A program made the translations under genes and the position numbers. From contig CAVFFT010000004.1 of assembly GCA_963621885.1 (NCBI GenBank), positions 1-64,000 of the forward strand: DNA of 64,000 nucleotides. Direction: 5' to 3'. Below the pieces are notes generated by a model. It was not told the origin of the DNA. It worked only from the letters and a program-made list of their open reading frames with translations, and searched no databases. How positions within the stretch are numbered: the stretch's first letter is position 1; each line of letters opens with the position of its first letter. The DNA is from UMGS1519 sp963621885. Its GTDB lineage: Bacteria > Actinomycetota > Coriobacteriia > Coriobacteriales > Eggerthellaceae. This document shows positions 35,927 through 43,662 of the stretch, piece by piece.

Positions 35927-36004
35927 GGTGGGTATAGTTCAGTTGGCTAGAACGCCAGATTGTGGCTCTGGAGGTCGTCGGTTCGAGTCCGATTACCCAC
36001 CCCA
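35927..36004 (+). tRNA. tRNA-His (anticodon GTG)
   Basis: Acceptor GTGGGTA/TACCCAC with the extra G-1 opposite C73 that marks tRNA-His; anticodon loop TTGTGGC; T-loop TTCGAGT; encoded CCA. Confidence 0.95.
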
Positions 36005-36087
36005 GGCGCTCGAAAAAAAGTTCTTGCATTCCTTGCGAGTCTCGCTTAGAATAGCAAAGCGCTTTTTGCGAAAGACATATTTACCAT

Positions 36088-36163
36088 GGACCGGTAGCTT
36101 AGTTGGTAGAGCAGGGGACTCTTAATCCCAAGGTCCGGGGTTCGAGTCCCCGCCGGTCCACCA
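36088..36163 (+). tRNA. tRNA-Lys (anticodon CTT)
   Basis: Acceptor GGACCGG/CCGGTCC, anticodon loop CTCTTAA, T-loop TTCGAGT, encoded CCA. Confidence 0.95.
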
Positions 36164-36172
36164 TGAAATTCC

Positions 36173-36192
36173 AAGCCCGCAAGGGCTTTTTT
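36173..36192 (+). terminator. Terminator after tRNA-His/Lys
   Basis: AAGCCC-GCAA-GGGCTT followed by TTTTC. Confidence 0.8.
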
Positions 36193-36328
36193 CATATATC
36201 GACACTTTTCGCAAGCCCTTTGCCTTGAGCCTTCGCGCAACGAAATCGAAGCGGTTATGACTTGCAAGAGCGTTTTGGTATCATGACTAGGCTCTCATTT
36301 GAAATACTCGAATGATGAGCAAGCATAT

Positions 36329-36412
36329 GCGGGCGTGGCGGAATTGGCAGACGCGCCAGATTTAGGTTCTGGTGGGATACCCGTGAAGGTTCAAGTCCTT
36401 TCGCCCGCACCA
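36329..36412 (+). tRNA. tRNA-Leu (anticodon TAG)
   Basis: Class II tRNA with long variable arm: acceptor GCGGGCG/CGCCCGC, anticodon loop TTTAGGT, T-loop TTCAAGT, encoded CCA. Confidence 0.95.
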
Positions 36413-36506
36413 GATTTCACGGGCCAGACTCGCATCTGGCCCTTCCCGTCGTCAAAGCGACACGAGTCAGGAACATGCAGCTGCAGAATTGCGAAGAGGT
36501 AACGCA

Positions 36507-36956
36507 ATGATGGAGAACAATTTGAAGGCGCTTCTCGAAGAACGCGAATTGAGCATTTCCGAACTGGCGCGACAAACGGATATCGCGCCCTCAACGCTGA
36601 ATCGAATCGTGAACGGCAAGGTGAACATCGACTCGATCAGCGTGGTCCATTTTCTCAAGCTTGCACATGGCCTGGGCCTTACCGTCGAGCAGCTCTATTA
36701 CGGCGACATGAATTACGAGGCGAACAAACACCTGATAGACCGCGCTTATACGCTCACTTCGACTGAGGGACGCCGCGCGATGGTGGCGAATGCCATTGGC
36801 GTAGCGCGCGCTTACGGCCCCTCTTGTGAGTCGGAGCTCCCTTCGATACGCAATTGCGGTTCCTCTTGCGAGTCCGCATTGCCTCCGATGCGTGATTACG
36901 GGTCCTCTTGCGGTTCCGAGCTGCCCCCGGCGCGCGAATTTGTCGGGATTATCTAA
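36507..36956 (+). CDS. XRE-family regulator with Cys-containing tandem repeat tail
   Basis: A 149-residue protein. Residues 1-70 form a Cro/C1-type helix-turn-helix (LLEERELSISELARQTDIAP then STLNRIVNGKVNIDSIS), and a short helical part follows (ANKHLIDRAYTLTSTEGRRA). The last 47 residues contain three 14-residue copies of an unusual repeat of form YGSSCESELPPMRD, each with one Cys in an SC dipeptide, encoded by 42-bp DNA repeats. Start ATG 36507 follows GAGGT; ATG 36510 is possible. It lies directly upstream of the ech leader and could control that operon, or be a Cys-based redox or metal sensor. Both are inferences. Confidence 0.8.
   Translation: MMENNLKALLEERELSISELARQTDIAPSTLNRIVNGKVNIDSISVVHFLKLAHGLGLTVEQLYYGDMNYEANKHLIDRAYTLTSTEGRRAMVANAIGVARAYGPSCESELPSIRNCGSSCESALPPMRDYGSSCGSELPPAREFVGII
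36813..36938 (+). repeat. Three 42-bp tandem repeats within the XRE gene
   Basis: Copies begin at 36813, 36855 and 36897, in frame. DNA identity is moderate and the protein pattern (SSC, LPP, R-D/N/E) is kept, so the repeat is old and probably selected. Confidence 0.8.
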
Positions 36957-36981
36957 ATCGCCACACACAACTGGTGCTATT

Positions 36982-37084
36982 CCGCGGGGCGCAGCAGCCG
37001 ACAACTGGCGCTAACAAGCGACGAACGGCAGGCTCGTCTCCGTTTGTCGGGTAAATGACCTCCGCCGAACGATACGCCCCGCGG
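36982..37084 (+). ncRNA. Candidate structured leader RNA of the ech operon
   Basis: Nested pairings: P1 CCGCGGGGCG (36982-36991) with CGCCCCGCGG (37075-37084), 10 bp perfect; P2 CCGACAA (36998-37004) with TTGTCGG (37044-37050), 7 bp perfect; inside P2 two hairpins, CGCT-AACA-AGCG (37009-37020) and ACGA/TCGT (37021-37024 with 37034-37037). This is a closed multi-stem junction 96 bp before the first ech gene. No T run follows, so any control would act on translation or processing rather than by a simple terminator. P1 alone could instead be a protein operator. I do not recognise a known riboswitch class. Confidence 0.45.
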
Positions 37085-37179
37085 CATCCCTTCCTCATAC
37101 GTAAAGTAAGGCTGTCAGGCGCTAATGGAGATGGCGTCGAACGTCATGAAATGCGCCATATGGGAGAAAGGGGATACGT

Positions 37180-39126
37180 GTGGAACTAATGGGCTTCCTG
37201 CTGCTTTTCCCTCTTGCAGTCGCAGCCGTTATCGCACTATTCAGAAACGGCGGATTCCGTAAGACAGTAATCTACATTGCATCAATCGCCATTGCGGGCG
37301 CTTCAATTGCGCTCGTCGTTCTCAATTTGGGAACCACTGGCGAGTACTTCGATTTCGAATCGGAAATCGTCAACGTGGTCTGCACGATTGTCGACTTCCT
37401 GATTGGCGCCATCGTCGCGTATCTCGCGTGGCGCTACAAGAAATGGCTCGCCTTGGGGCTGGCTCTCATTCAGATCGCGGTCGCGGCGGTGTTCGTGGCC
37501 GGCGGCTGGGAAGAGACCTATCCGGTGACCCAGAGCCTGTACATCGACAGCCTCACGCTTCTGATGACGGCCATCATCGGCGTTGTCGGCTGTTCCATCG
37601 CCGTATACGCCATCGGCTACATGGATGACCACCATGAGACGCATCCGGAAACCAAAGATCGCCGCGCACGCTTCTTTGCGCTCTTCTTCGTCTTCCTGTC
37701 CGCGATGTACCTCATCGTGTTCTCGAACAACATGATCTGGATGTTCACGGGCTGGGAAGTCACGACGGTCTGCTCGTTCCTGCTTATCGGCTACGACCAG
37801 AACCAGGTTTCCATCACGAACGCCTTCCGCCAGATTGTCATGAACATGCTCGGCGGCATCGCGTTCTGCTGCGCGCTCATCTACTGCGGCGAGGTTCTGC
37901 ACACCTTCAGCTTCATCGTGTTCATCACCGGCGGCGCTTCCGCTCCGGCGATGGTGCTTGTTCCGCTCGTGTGCCTCTCGCTTGCCGGCATCACGAAAGC
38001 AGCCCAGATGCCGTTCCACACCTGGCTGCTTGGCGCCATGGTCGCGCCCACGCCGACGTCCGCGCTGCTCCACAGCTCGACGATGGTCAAGGCCGGCGTC
38101 TTCCTGCTGCTGAAAATGGCTCCCATCTACGCGGTGAGCCTTGTTCCGTCGTTGATGCTCATTCTCATCGGCGGCCTGACCTTCTGCTTCTGCTCGATGC
38201 TCGCCATTTCGCAGTCCAATGCGAAGCGCGTGCTTGCCTACTCGACGATCGCGAACCTTGGCCTGATCGTGGCCTGCGCCGGCGTTGGCAGCCCTGAGGC
38301 CGTCTGGGCGGGCATGTTCCTGATCCTGTTCCACGCGGTCGCGAAGTCGCTGCTCTTCATGTGCGTCGGTACCGCGGAGCATCACATCGGCTCTCGCGAC
38401 ATCGAGACGATGGACGGCCTGTTCCAGCGCATGCCGCGCCTCGCACGCTACATGATGCTCGGTATCATGATCATGTTCATCGCACCGTTCGGCATGATGA
38501 TCGCGAAGTGGGGCACGCTCGTGTCCTTCCTCGAGGCGACGCCGCCTCAGGTGCTTCTGATCCTGCTGCTGGCCTTTGGTTCCGCCGCGACCTTCCTGTT
38601 CTGGGCCAAATGGCTCGGCAAGCTTTCCGCCATTGCCGGCAACCCCGACAACATCGAGGGCACCGTTCATACGAGCGAATGGATTGGCGTGGGCCTCATG
38701 GTGATACTGTGCATCGCCTGCTGCATCTGCATGCCGCTGATTTCGGACGGCATCGTGCGTCCGTACATCGAGGGCATGTGGGGCCAGTTCCACACGGTCC
38801 TTTCGAGCGACAACCTCTGGATCGCAAGCATTTGCTCGATCTTTGTGGTCTGCGTCCTCTTCGGCGCGCTCGGTCGTCCTTCCAAGAAGAAGAAGGTGGG
38901 CATCTACCTTTCCGGCGTTTCCGCCGACAACGAGGCGCGCGTGTTCCGCAACTCCATGTCGGGCACCAGCATGGCGACGAGCCGCAACTGGTACATGGAA
39001 AGCTTCTTCGGCGAAGCGGTGCTCAATTCGCCCGGCACGATCATCTGCTCCGCGATTATCATCATCGCCTTCGTGATTGCTCTCTTAATGTCATTCGCTG
39101 GCATTTCGATTCCAGGCCTTGTGTAG
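37180..39126 (+). CDS. echA: Ech hydrogenase subunit A (NuoL/antiporter-like)
   Basis: A 648-residue polytopic protein homologous to NuoL and Mrp antiporter subunits, the ion-pumping module of group 4 hydrogenases. The core contains WMFTGWEVTTVCSFLLIGYD with the conserved Glu, AAQMPFHTWLLGAMVAPTPT and SALLHSSTMVKAG, with the channel Lys and His residues in place. Start GTG 37180 follows AAAGGGGA; ATG 37189 is an in-frame alternative. It is the first gene of a tightly packed six-gene operon (gaps of 3-15 bp). Confidence 0.92.
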   Translation: MELMGFLLLFPLAVAAVIALFRNGGFRKTVIYIASIAIAGASIALVVLNLGTTGEYFDFESEIVNVVCTIVDFLIGAIVAYLAWRYKKWLALGLALIQIAVAAVFVAGGWEETYPVTQSLYIDSLTLLMTAIIGVVGCSIAVYAIGYMDDHHETHPETKDRRARFFALFFVFLSAMYLIVFSNNMIWMFTGWEVTTVCSFLLIGYDQNQVSITNAFRQIVMNMLGGIAFCCALIYCGEVLHTFSFIVFITGGASAPAMVLVPLVCLSLAGITKAAQMPFHTWLLGAMVAPTPTSALLHSSTMVKAGVFLLLKMAPIYAVSLVPSLMLILIGGLTFCFCSMLAISQSNAKRVLAYSTIANLGLIVACAGVGSPEAVWAGMFLILFHAVAKSLLFMCVGTAEHHIGSRDIETMDGLFQRMPRLARYMMLGIMIMFIAPFGMMIAKWGTLVSFLEATPPQVLLILLLAFGSAATFLFWAKWLGKLSAIAGNPDNIEGTVHTSEWIGVGLMVILCIACCICMPLISDGIVRPYIEGMWGQFHTVLSSDNLWIASICSIFVVCVLFGALGRPSKKKKVGIYLSGVSADNEARVFRNSMSGTSMATSRNWYMESFFGEAVLNSPGTIICSAIIIIAFVIALLMSFAGISIPGLV

Positions 39127-39139
39127 AAGGGGGGTTGGC

Positions 39140-40027
39140 ATGTTGTCTGTTGTAACGAATCCGATATTCATGGTTGTTATTGGAACCATTGCTTTTGCGA
39201 TAGTTGCGCCAATCGTTGGCTGCCTGCTCGCAGGCCTCGAGCGCAAGATTGCCGCACGGATGCAAGGACGCGTGGGGCCGTCCATTCTCCAGCCCTACTA
39301 CGACGTGCGCAAGCTCATCGAGAAGGATGACGTCTCCGTCAACGGCGCCGATGGCATCTACATCTCTTGCGCCTTGATATTCGCACTGCTCGCGGGAGGC
39401 ATCTTCTTCTCGGGTCAAAACCTGCTCCTGTGCATCTTCGTCATCACGCTGAGCTCGCTGTTCTTCATCATCGCGGCGTATTCCACCCGCAGCCCCTATG
39501 CGGAAATCGGCGCGGCGCGTGAAACGATGCAGGTCATGTCCTACGAGCCGATGGTGCTTCTGATGGCAGTTGGCTTCTACCAGGTCACGGGCACTTTCAA
39601 TGTCGATGGCGTCTTCTTCCTGAATGGCCCTGCGGCGATCCCGCTTATCGGCGTCTTTGTCGGCCTGATGTTCATCCTGACGATCAAGCTGCGCAAATCG
39701 CCGTTCGACATCTCCTATTCGCACCATGCGCATCAGGAGATCGTGAAGGGCATCACCACCGAAATGAGCGGCAAGACGCTCGCGCAGGTGGAGATCATGC
39801 ACTGGTGCGAGACGGTTCTGTTCCTTGGCTGGACGGGCATGTTCTTCGTCTGGGGAGGCCCGGCACTTGCTATCGTGGGTGTTGTGGTCGCGCTGATCGC
39901 CTGGTTCTTCGAGATATGGGTCGACAACAATTTCGCGCGTGTGAAATGGAAGTCGATGCTGAAGTGGTCGTGGATTGTCGCCCTCGTTTTCGGCGGCCTC
40001 AATGTCGCGATTCTCGCTTTCATTTAA
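39140..40027 (+). CDS. echB: Ech hydrogenase subunit B (NuoH-like)
   Basis: A 295-residue membrane protein of the NuoH/HycD family, which connects the hydrogenase arm to the pump. It has about eight helices. The quinone-site-like loop shows GLERKIAARMQGRVGPSIL and LQPYYDVRKLIEKDDVS, then SPYAEIGAARETMQVMSYEP and RKSPFDISYSHHAHQEIVKG, where NuoH has the conserved EAESEL-type segment. GAAGGGGGG precedes ATG 39140. Confidence 0.93.
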   Translation: MLSVVTNPIFMVVIGTIAFAIVAPIVGCLLAGLERKIAARMQGRVGPSILQPYYDVRKLIEKDDVSVNGADGIYISCALIFALLAGGIFFSGQNLLLCIFVITLSSLFFIIAAYSTRSPYAEIGAARETMQVMSYEPMVLLMAVGFYQVTGTFNVDGVFFLNGPAAIPLIGVFVGLMFILTIKLRKSPFDISYSHHAHQEIVKGITTEMSGKTLAQVEIMHWCETVLFLGWTGMFFVWGGPALAIVGVVVALIAWFFEIWVDNNFARVKWKSMLKWSWIVALVFGGLNVAILAFI

Positions 40028-40042
40028 CGGAAGGAGACTGAT

Positions 40043-40486
40043 ATGCCTTTCGCATCCAAATCGCCCTGGGTCATCCATTACGATGCCAGCAGCTGCAACG
40101 GCTGCGACATCGAGGTGCTGGCCGCTTTATGCCCCGGCTATGACGTTGAACGTTTCGGCATCATCAATACCGGCAATCCGAAGCACGCCGACATTTTCCT
40201 TGTCACCGGCGCGGTGAACGAGCGCAACATCAAGGTTGTGCAGGAGATTTACAACCAGATGCTCGAGCCGAAGGTGGTTGTCGCGTGCGGCGCCTGCGCC
40301 TGCACGGGCGGCATCTTCCACGACTGCTACAACGTCCTCGGCGGCGTCGACAAGGCCATTCCGGTTGACGTGTACGCGCCCGGCTGCGCTGTTCGCCCCG
40401 AGGCGATCATCGACGCGGTTGTCCAGGGCATCGCCGTTCTCGACGAGAAGTCGAAGGCTCTCGCGCAAAGCAAGAAGGGAGCGTAA
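40043..40486 (+). CDS. echC: Ech hydrogenase small subunit (NuoB-like)
   Basis: A 147-residue electron-transfer subunit that binds the [4Fe-4S] cluster next to the NiFe site. Cluster ligands are in SCNGCDIEVL, CGACACTGG and VYAPGCAVRPE. GAAGGAG precedes ATG 40043. Like other group 4 small subunits it has only the proximal cluster and no twin-arginine signal, so it faces the cytoplasm. Confidence 0.94.
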   Translation: MPFASKSPWVIHYDASSCNGCDIEVLAALCPGYDVERFGIINTGNPKHADIFLVTGAVNERNIKVVQEIYNQMLEPKVVVACGACACTGGIFHDCYNVLGGVDKAIPVDVYAPGCAVRPEAIIDAVVQGIAVLDEKSKALAQSKKGA

Positions 40487-40490
40487 GAAC

Positions 40491-41039
40491 ATGGCTCTTG
40501 AACATCGCTTCATAGATATGGAAATCGCGGACATCACCCGCATTAAGGACGAGAAGCTCGTCGATGGCTGGCGCGCCGTGCAGATTCTCTGCACGACCTG
40601 CGACGATGGGCTTGAAGTCGTCTACAGCTACACGAAGGGTGATGTGCTCGAGAACTACATCGTCCATGGCGTGAAGAAAGAGGACGAGATTCCGAGCATC
40701 ACCGACGCGTTCATCGGCATGTTCCCCTTCGAGAACGAGGCGCGCGAGCTTTTCGGCCTGAACGTAAAGGACATCGCAATCGACTTCGATGGCAACTTCT
40801 ACGACCTCGCACAGCCGGAACCGATGACCATCCTCTCCGCTGAAAAGATCGCGGCGAAGGAGAAGGCTGCGAAGGTGGCAGCGGCAAAGGCGGCTGCAGC
40901 TGCCAAGCGTGCTGCGGCGGCGAAAGCGAAAGAGGCCGCCGAGGCTGGCGCGGAAGCGCCCGACGCGCCCAAGGCTCAGGAAGCAGCTCCTGCTGCCGAG
41001 GCCGAGCAGCCCGCAGCGCAGGCGAAGGAAGGGGAGTAA
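40491..41039 (+). CDS. echD: Ech hydrogenase subunit D (NuoC-like) with Ala/Lys-rich tail
   Basis: A 182-residue protein. The first 115 residues match the NuoC/EchD fold, with SITDAFIGMFPFENEARELF and GLNVKDIAIDFDGNFYD. The last 65 residues are almost all Ala, Lys, Glu and Pro, probably a long helix or flexible arm absent from typical EchD. ATG 40491 is four bases past the echC stop; the preceding frame is not coding. It structurally links echC and echE at the membrane arm. Confidence 0.88.
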   Translation: MALEHRFIDMEIADITRIKDEKLVDGWRAVQILCTTCDDGLEVVYSYTKGDVLENYIVHGVKKEDEIPSITDAFIGMFPFENEARELFGLNVKDIAIDFDGNFYDLAQPEPMTILSAEKIAAKEKAAKVAAAKAAAAAKRAAAAKAKEAAEAGAEAPDAPKAQEAAPAAEAEQPAAQAKEGE

Positions 41040-41042
41040 GCC

Positions 41043-42131
41043 GTGTCTAAAGCAACTATCATCCCGTTCGGTCCGCAGCACCCGGTCCTTCCCGAACCGC
41101 TTCATCTCGACCTTGTCATCGATGACGAGAAGGTCGTCGAAGCCGTACCGCAGATCGGCTTCGTGCATCGCGGCCTTGAGAAGCTCACCGAAACGCGCGA
41201 CTACAACCAGTTCATCTACGTGGCTGAGCGCATTTGCGGCATTTGCGCCTTCGGCCATTCCATGGGTTATGCGGAGACGATCGAAAGCCTGATGGGAGTC
41301 GAGATTCCCGAGCGTGCGCAGTACATCCGCGTGATTCTCCACGAGCTTTCGCGTGTCCATTCGCACATCCTCTGGATGGGCCTTGCGGCTGACGCCTTCG
41401 GTTACGAAAGCCTTTTCATGCATTGTTGGCGCCTGCGTGAACGCGTGCTCGACCTCTTCGAGCTGACGACCGGCGGCCGCGTCATCTTCTCCGACGTTTG
41501 CGTCGGCGGCGTAAACCGCGACCTGACGCCCGATATGCAGCGCAAAATGGTTGAGGTGCTTGATGGCCTCAAGGGCGATTACGCCACGCTGTGCAACGCC
41601 TTCCTGAATGACACTTCGGTGAAGAGCCGCCTCGTGGGCGTTGGCGCCATCACGCAGGAAGCCGCGTTCGCCCAGGGCATGGTGGGTCCGTTCGCCCGCG
41701 CGTCCAATGTGAACAACGACGTTCGCTGCTACGGCAACGGCGCATACGGCAAGCTTTCCGACTTCCAGCCGATTCTTGAGACCGACGGCGACTGCTACGC
41801 CCGCGTGAAGGTTCGCGCGCTTGAGGTGCTCCAGTCGATCGACATCATCGAGGAGCTCCTGAAGACGATTCCCGATGGCGATATTGCCGTGAAGGTGAAG
41901 GGCTCGCCGAAGGAAGGCGCGCAGGCGACCAATACGCTTGAGCAGCCGCGCGGCGAATGCTTCTACTACGCGAAGGGCAACGGCACGAAGTATCTCGAGC
42001 GCATGCGTATGCGCACCCCAACCAGCATGAATCTTGCTGGCATGACGACCGCGCTCGCCGGCTGCGACCTCGCGGACGTGAACATGATCGTCCTGACCAT
42101 CGACCCCTGCATCAGCTGCACGGAAAGGTAG
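41043..42131 (+). CDS. echE: Ech [NiFe] hydrogenase large subunit
   Basis: A 362-residue catalytic subunit. Both Ni-Fe ligand pairs are present: ERICGICAFGHS (L1, about residues 62-73) and DPCISCTER at the very C-terminus (L2). This separates a true hydrogenase from complex I NuoD, which lacks these cysteines. The chain stops three residues after the last Cys, so no C-terminal extension exists for a maturation protease; the same is known for Ech- and CODH-linked hydrogenases. The reaction is ferredoxin-dependent H2 evolution or uptake coupled to ion translocation. Start GTG 41043 follows GGGGAG. Confidence 0.95.
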   Translation: MSKATIIPFGPQHPVLPEPLHLDLVIDDEKVVEAVPQIGFVHRGLEKLTETRDYNQFIYVAERICGICAFGHSMGYAETIESLMGVEIPERAQYIRVILHELSRVHSHILWMGLAADAFGYESLFMHCWRLRERVLDLFELTTGGRVIFSDVCVGGVNRDLTPDMQRKMVEVLDGLKGDYATLCNAFLNDTSVKSRLVGVGAITQEAAFAQGMVGPFARASNVNNDVRCYGNGAYGKLSDFQPILETDGDCYARVKVRALEVLQSIDIIEELLKTIPDGDIAVKVKGSPKEGAQATNTLEQPRGECFYYAKGNGTKYLERMRMRTPTSMNLAGMTTALAGCDLADVNMIVLTIDPCISCTER

Positions 42132-42137
42132 ACCGGA

Positions 42138-42614
42138 ATGGGAAGCTTCAAACTCGGGGGCATGACCCTCAAATCACTCTTCTCCAAACCTGAGACCATC
42201 ATGTATCCCGTGCAGGAGCGGTATCGTCCTGAGGGTCTGAAGGGCCATATCGTTCTCGACACGAGCAGTTGCATCCTCTGCGGCGTGTGCCAGCGTGCCT
42301 GCCCGAGCCATGCCATCACGGTGGACAAGGAGAACAACAGCTGGAGCATCAACCGTTTCAGCTGCATCCAGTGCCGCGCATGCATTGCTCCGTGCGCGAA
42401 GAACTCGCTGAGCATGGCGGATACCTACACGGCGCCCGCTGCCCAGATGTCGGTTGATACCTACGAGGTGCATCCGCCTGAGCGCCCGGCCCGCAAGGCC
42501 AAGGCGGAAGGGGAGGAGAAAGCCGCTCCTGCCGCAAAGGCTGAGAAGGCCGCCGCTGCGGGCGAGGCGAAAGCTGAGGCGAAGGCGGCAACTGAGCCTA
42601 CCGCCGAAGCGTAG
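42138..42614 (+). CDS. echF: Ech hydrogenase ferredoxin-like subunit F (NuoI-like)
   Basis: A 158-residue subunit with two [4Fe-4S] motifs, SCILCGVCQRACP and SCIQCRACIAPC (within about residues 44-95), which carry electrons from soluble ferredoxin to EchC. After residue 105 the chain turns into an Ala/Glu/Lys-rich tail like that of EchD. Beyond the TAG at 42612 the same frame continues with the same composition for 17 codons to a second TAG (42666) and further, so the tail may once have been longer. The operon terminator is at 42772-42800. Confidence 0.93.
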   Translation: MGSFKLGGMTLKSLFSKPETIMYPVQERYRPEGLKGHIVLDTSSCILCGVCQRACPSHAITVDKENNSWSINRFSCIQCRACIAPCAKNSLSMADTYTAPAAQMSVDTYEVHPPERPARKAKAEGEEKAAPAAKAEKAAAAGEAKAEAKAATEPTAEA

Positions 42615-42771
42615 GCCGAATCCGACACCGTAGACGAAGCGAAAGCCGCTGAGACGCCTGCCGAATAGCTTGCGAAAGCGGAATTTGCTGAAGCCTGCAG
42701 AGGTGCTTCCACTACGCTAAAGGGACGCAGCTTCCTCAGCGTTGGACTAGAGCACAGGATCCTGATAACTT

Positions 42772-42800
42772 GCGCCCTCCCTCGTGAGGGCGCTCTTCTT
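42772..42800 (+). terminator. Terminator of the ech operon
   Basis: GCGCCCTC/GAGGGCGC stem (42772-42779 with 42786-42793), then TCTTCTT. From 42801 to 42983 I see no gene. Confidence 0.8.
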
Positions 42801-42983
42801 GAAGCCGCAATTATCGAGCCGGCCTTCCCTCACGGGTGTCCATGCAGGGAGAGAGCGGCATATTTCGAGCGGCAATCGCGTAGCGGCGCCTCATGCGTGC
42901 GAAACCCAATGAAAGAGCTTCGTTAATTCTTGCTCGCGATATGGGTGTTCGGTGCGTGTGATTCAGCGACGGGCTTGAGTTGC

Positions 42984-42989
42984 TATACT
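42984..42989 (+). promoter_or_regulatory. -10 element immediately before pgsA
   Basis: TGC-TATACT ends seven bases before ATG 42997, which would place transcription start at or next to the start codon, i.e. a leaderless message. No strong -35 is visible. Confidence 0.45.
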
Positions 42990-42996
42990 CAAGTTT

Positions 42997-43662
42997 ATGC
43001 GTATTTACGAGGAGACATATGCAAGCGCGCCCGCGCCCGATTCTGAGGTGAGCAACCGCATCTTCACCGCGGCCAACATCATCACCTTCGCGCGCCTGTG
43101 CCTGATACCCGTTTCCCTCTATCTGCTCTTCCAGGGAGCCAATGTGGAAGCGGCCGTTCTCTTCGGCATCACGGCGGCGACCGACTTTCTCGACGGCCTT
43201 GTCGCACGCAAGACAAACACCGTTACGCGATTGGGGCAATTGCTCGATCCGCTTGTCGACCGCGTGCTGATTATCGGCGCGGTCGTTGGCCTTCTCATTG
43301 TCGGTCGCCTGCCTTTATGGACAGTCGCGCTTGTAATCCTGCGCGACCTCTACCTGCTTATTGGCGGTGCCATCCTCCTGCGGCAGTCCATCCGCGTGCC
43401 TGTGAGCTACGTCGGCAAGACGAGCATGTGGTTCATTTGCATCGGTTGTGCGGGACTCATTCTGAATATGCCAATGGTGCCCGGCCTGGGCCTCTGCGAA
43501 TGCGCGTTTCTTCCCGGCTTTAATTCCGCGGAATGCTGCGCGTTTATCTGGGTTGTCTATGCAGGCATCGCGCTCGCAATATTCGTTGCAGGCATTTACA
43601 CGCGTCAAGGATACCTTTCCTTGCGCCATGCGCATTCGCTGCGGGAAACAGGGGATCGCTAA
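42997..43662 (+). CDS. pgsA: CDP-alcohol phosphatidyltransferase (PgsA-like)
   Basis: A 221-residue membrane enzyme. The family motif D-G-x2-A-R-x8-G-x3-D-x3-D is seen as DFLDGLVARKTNTVTRLGQL followed by LDPLVDR. It probably makes phosphatidylglycerol phosphate from CDP-diacylglycerol and glycerol 3-phosphate; cardiolipin synthase-type activity is the alternative. Four to six helices follow the motif. ATG 42997 would be leaderless; GTG 43048 is a second in-frame start, overlapped by a 10-codon upstream ORF (43019-43051). The vanW-like gene overlaps its stop by one base. Confidence 0.85.
   Translation: MRIYEETYASAPAPDSEVSNRIFTAANIITFARLCLIPVSLYLLFQGANVEAAVLFGITAATDFLDGLVARKTNTVTRLGQLLDPLVDRVLIIGAVVGLLIVGRLPLWTVALVILRDLYLLIGGAILLRQSIRVPVSYVGKTSMWFICIGCAGLILNMPMVPGLGLCECAFLPGFNSAECCAFIWVVYAGIALAIFVAGIYTRQGYLSLRHAHSLRETGDR

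Noticed and set aside
37303..38793. Minus-strand 496-residue frame opposite echA
   Set aside because: His/Arg/Ala/Glu-rich antisense translation with no family resemblance; echA is clear on the plus strand.
40491..42131. Reading the 37-42.6 kb operon as complex I (nuo)
   Set aside because: The large subunit keeps both NiFe cysteine pairs (RICGIC and DPCISC), and only six subunits are present, which fits Ech hydrogenase instead.
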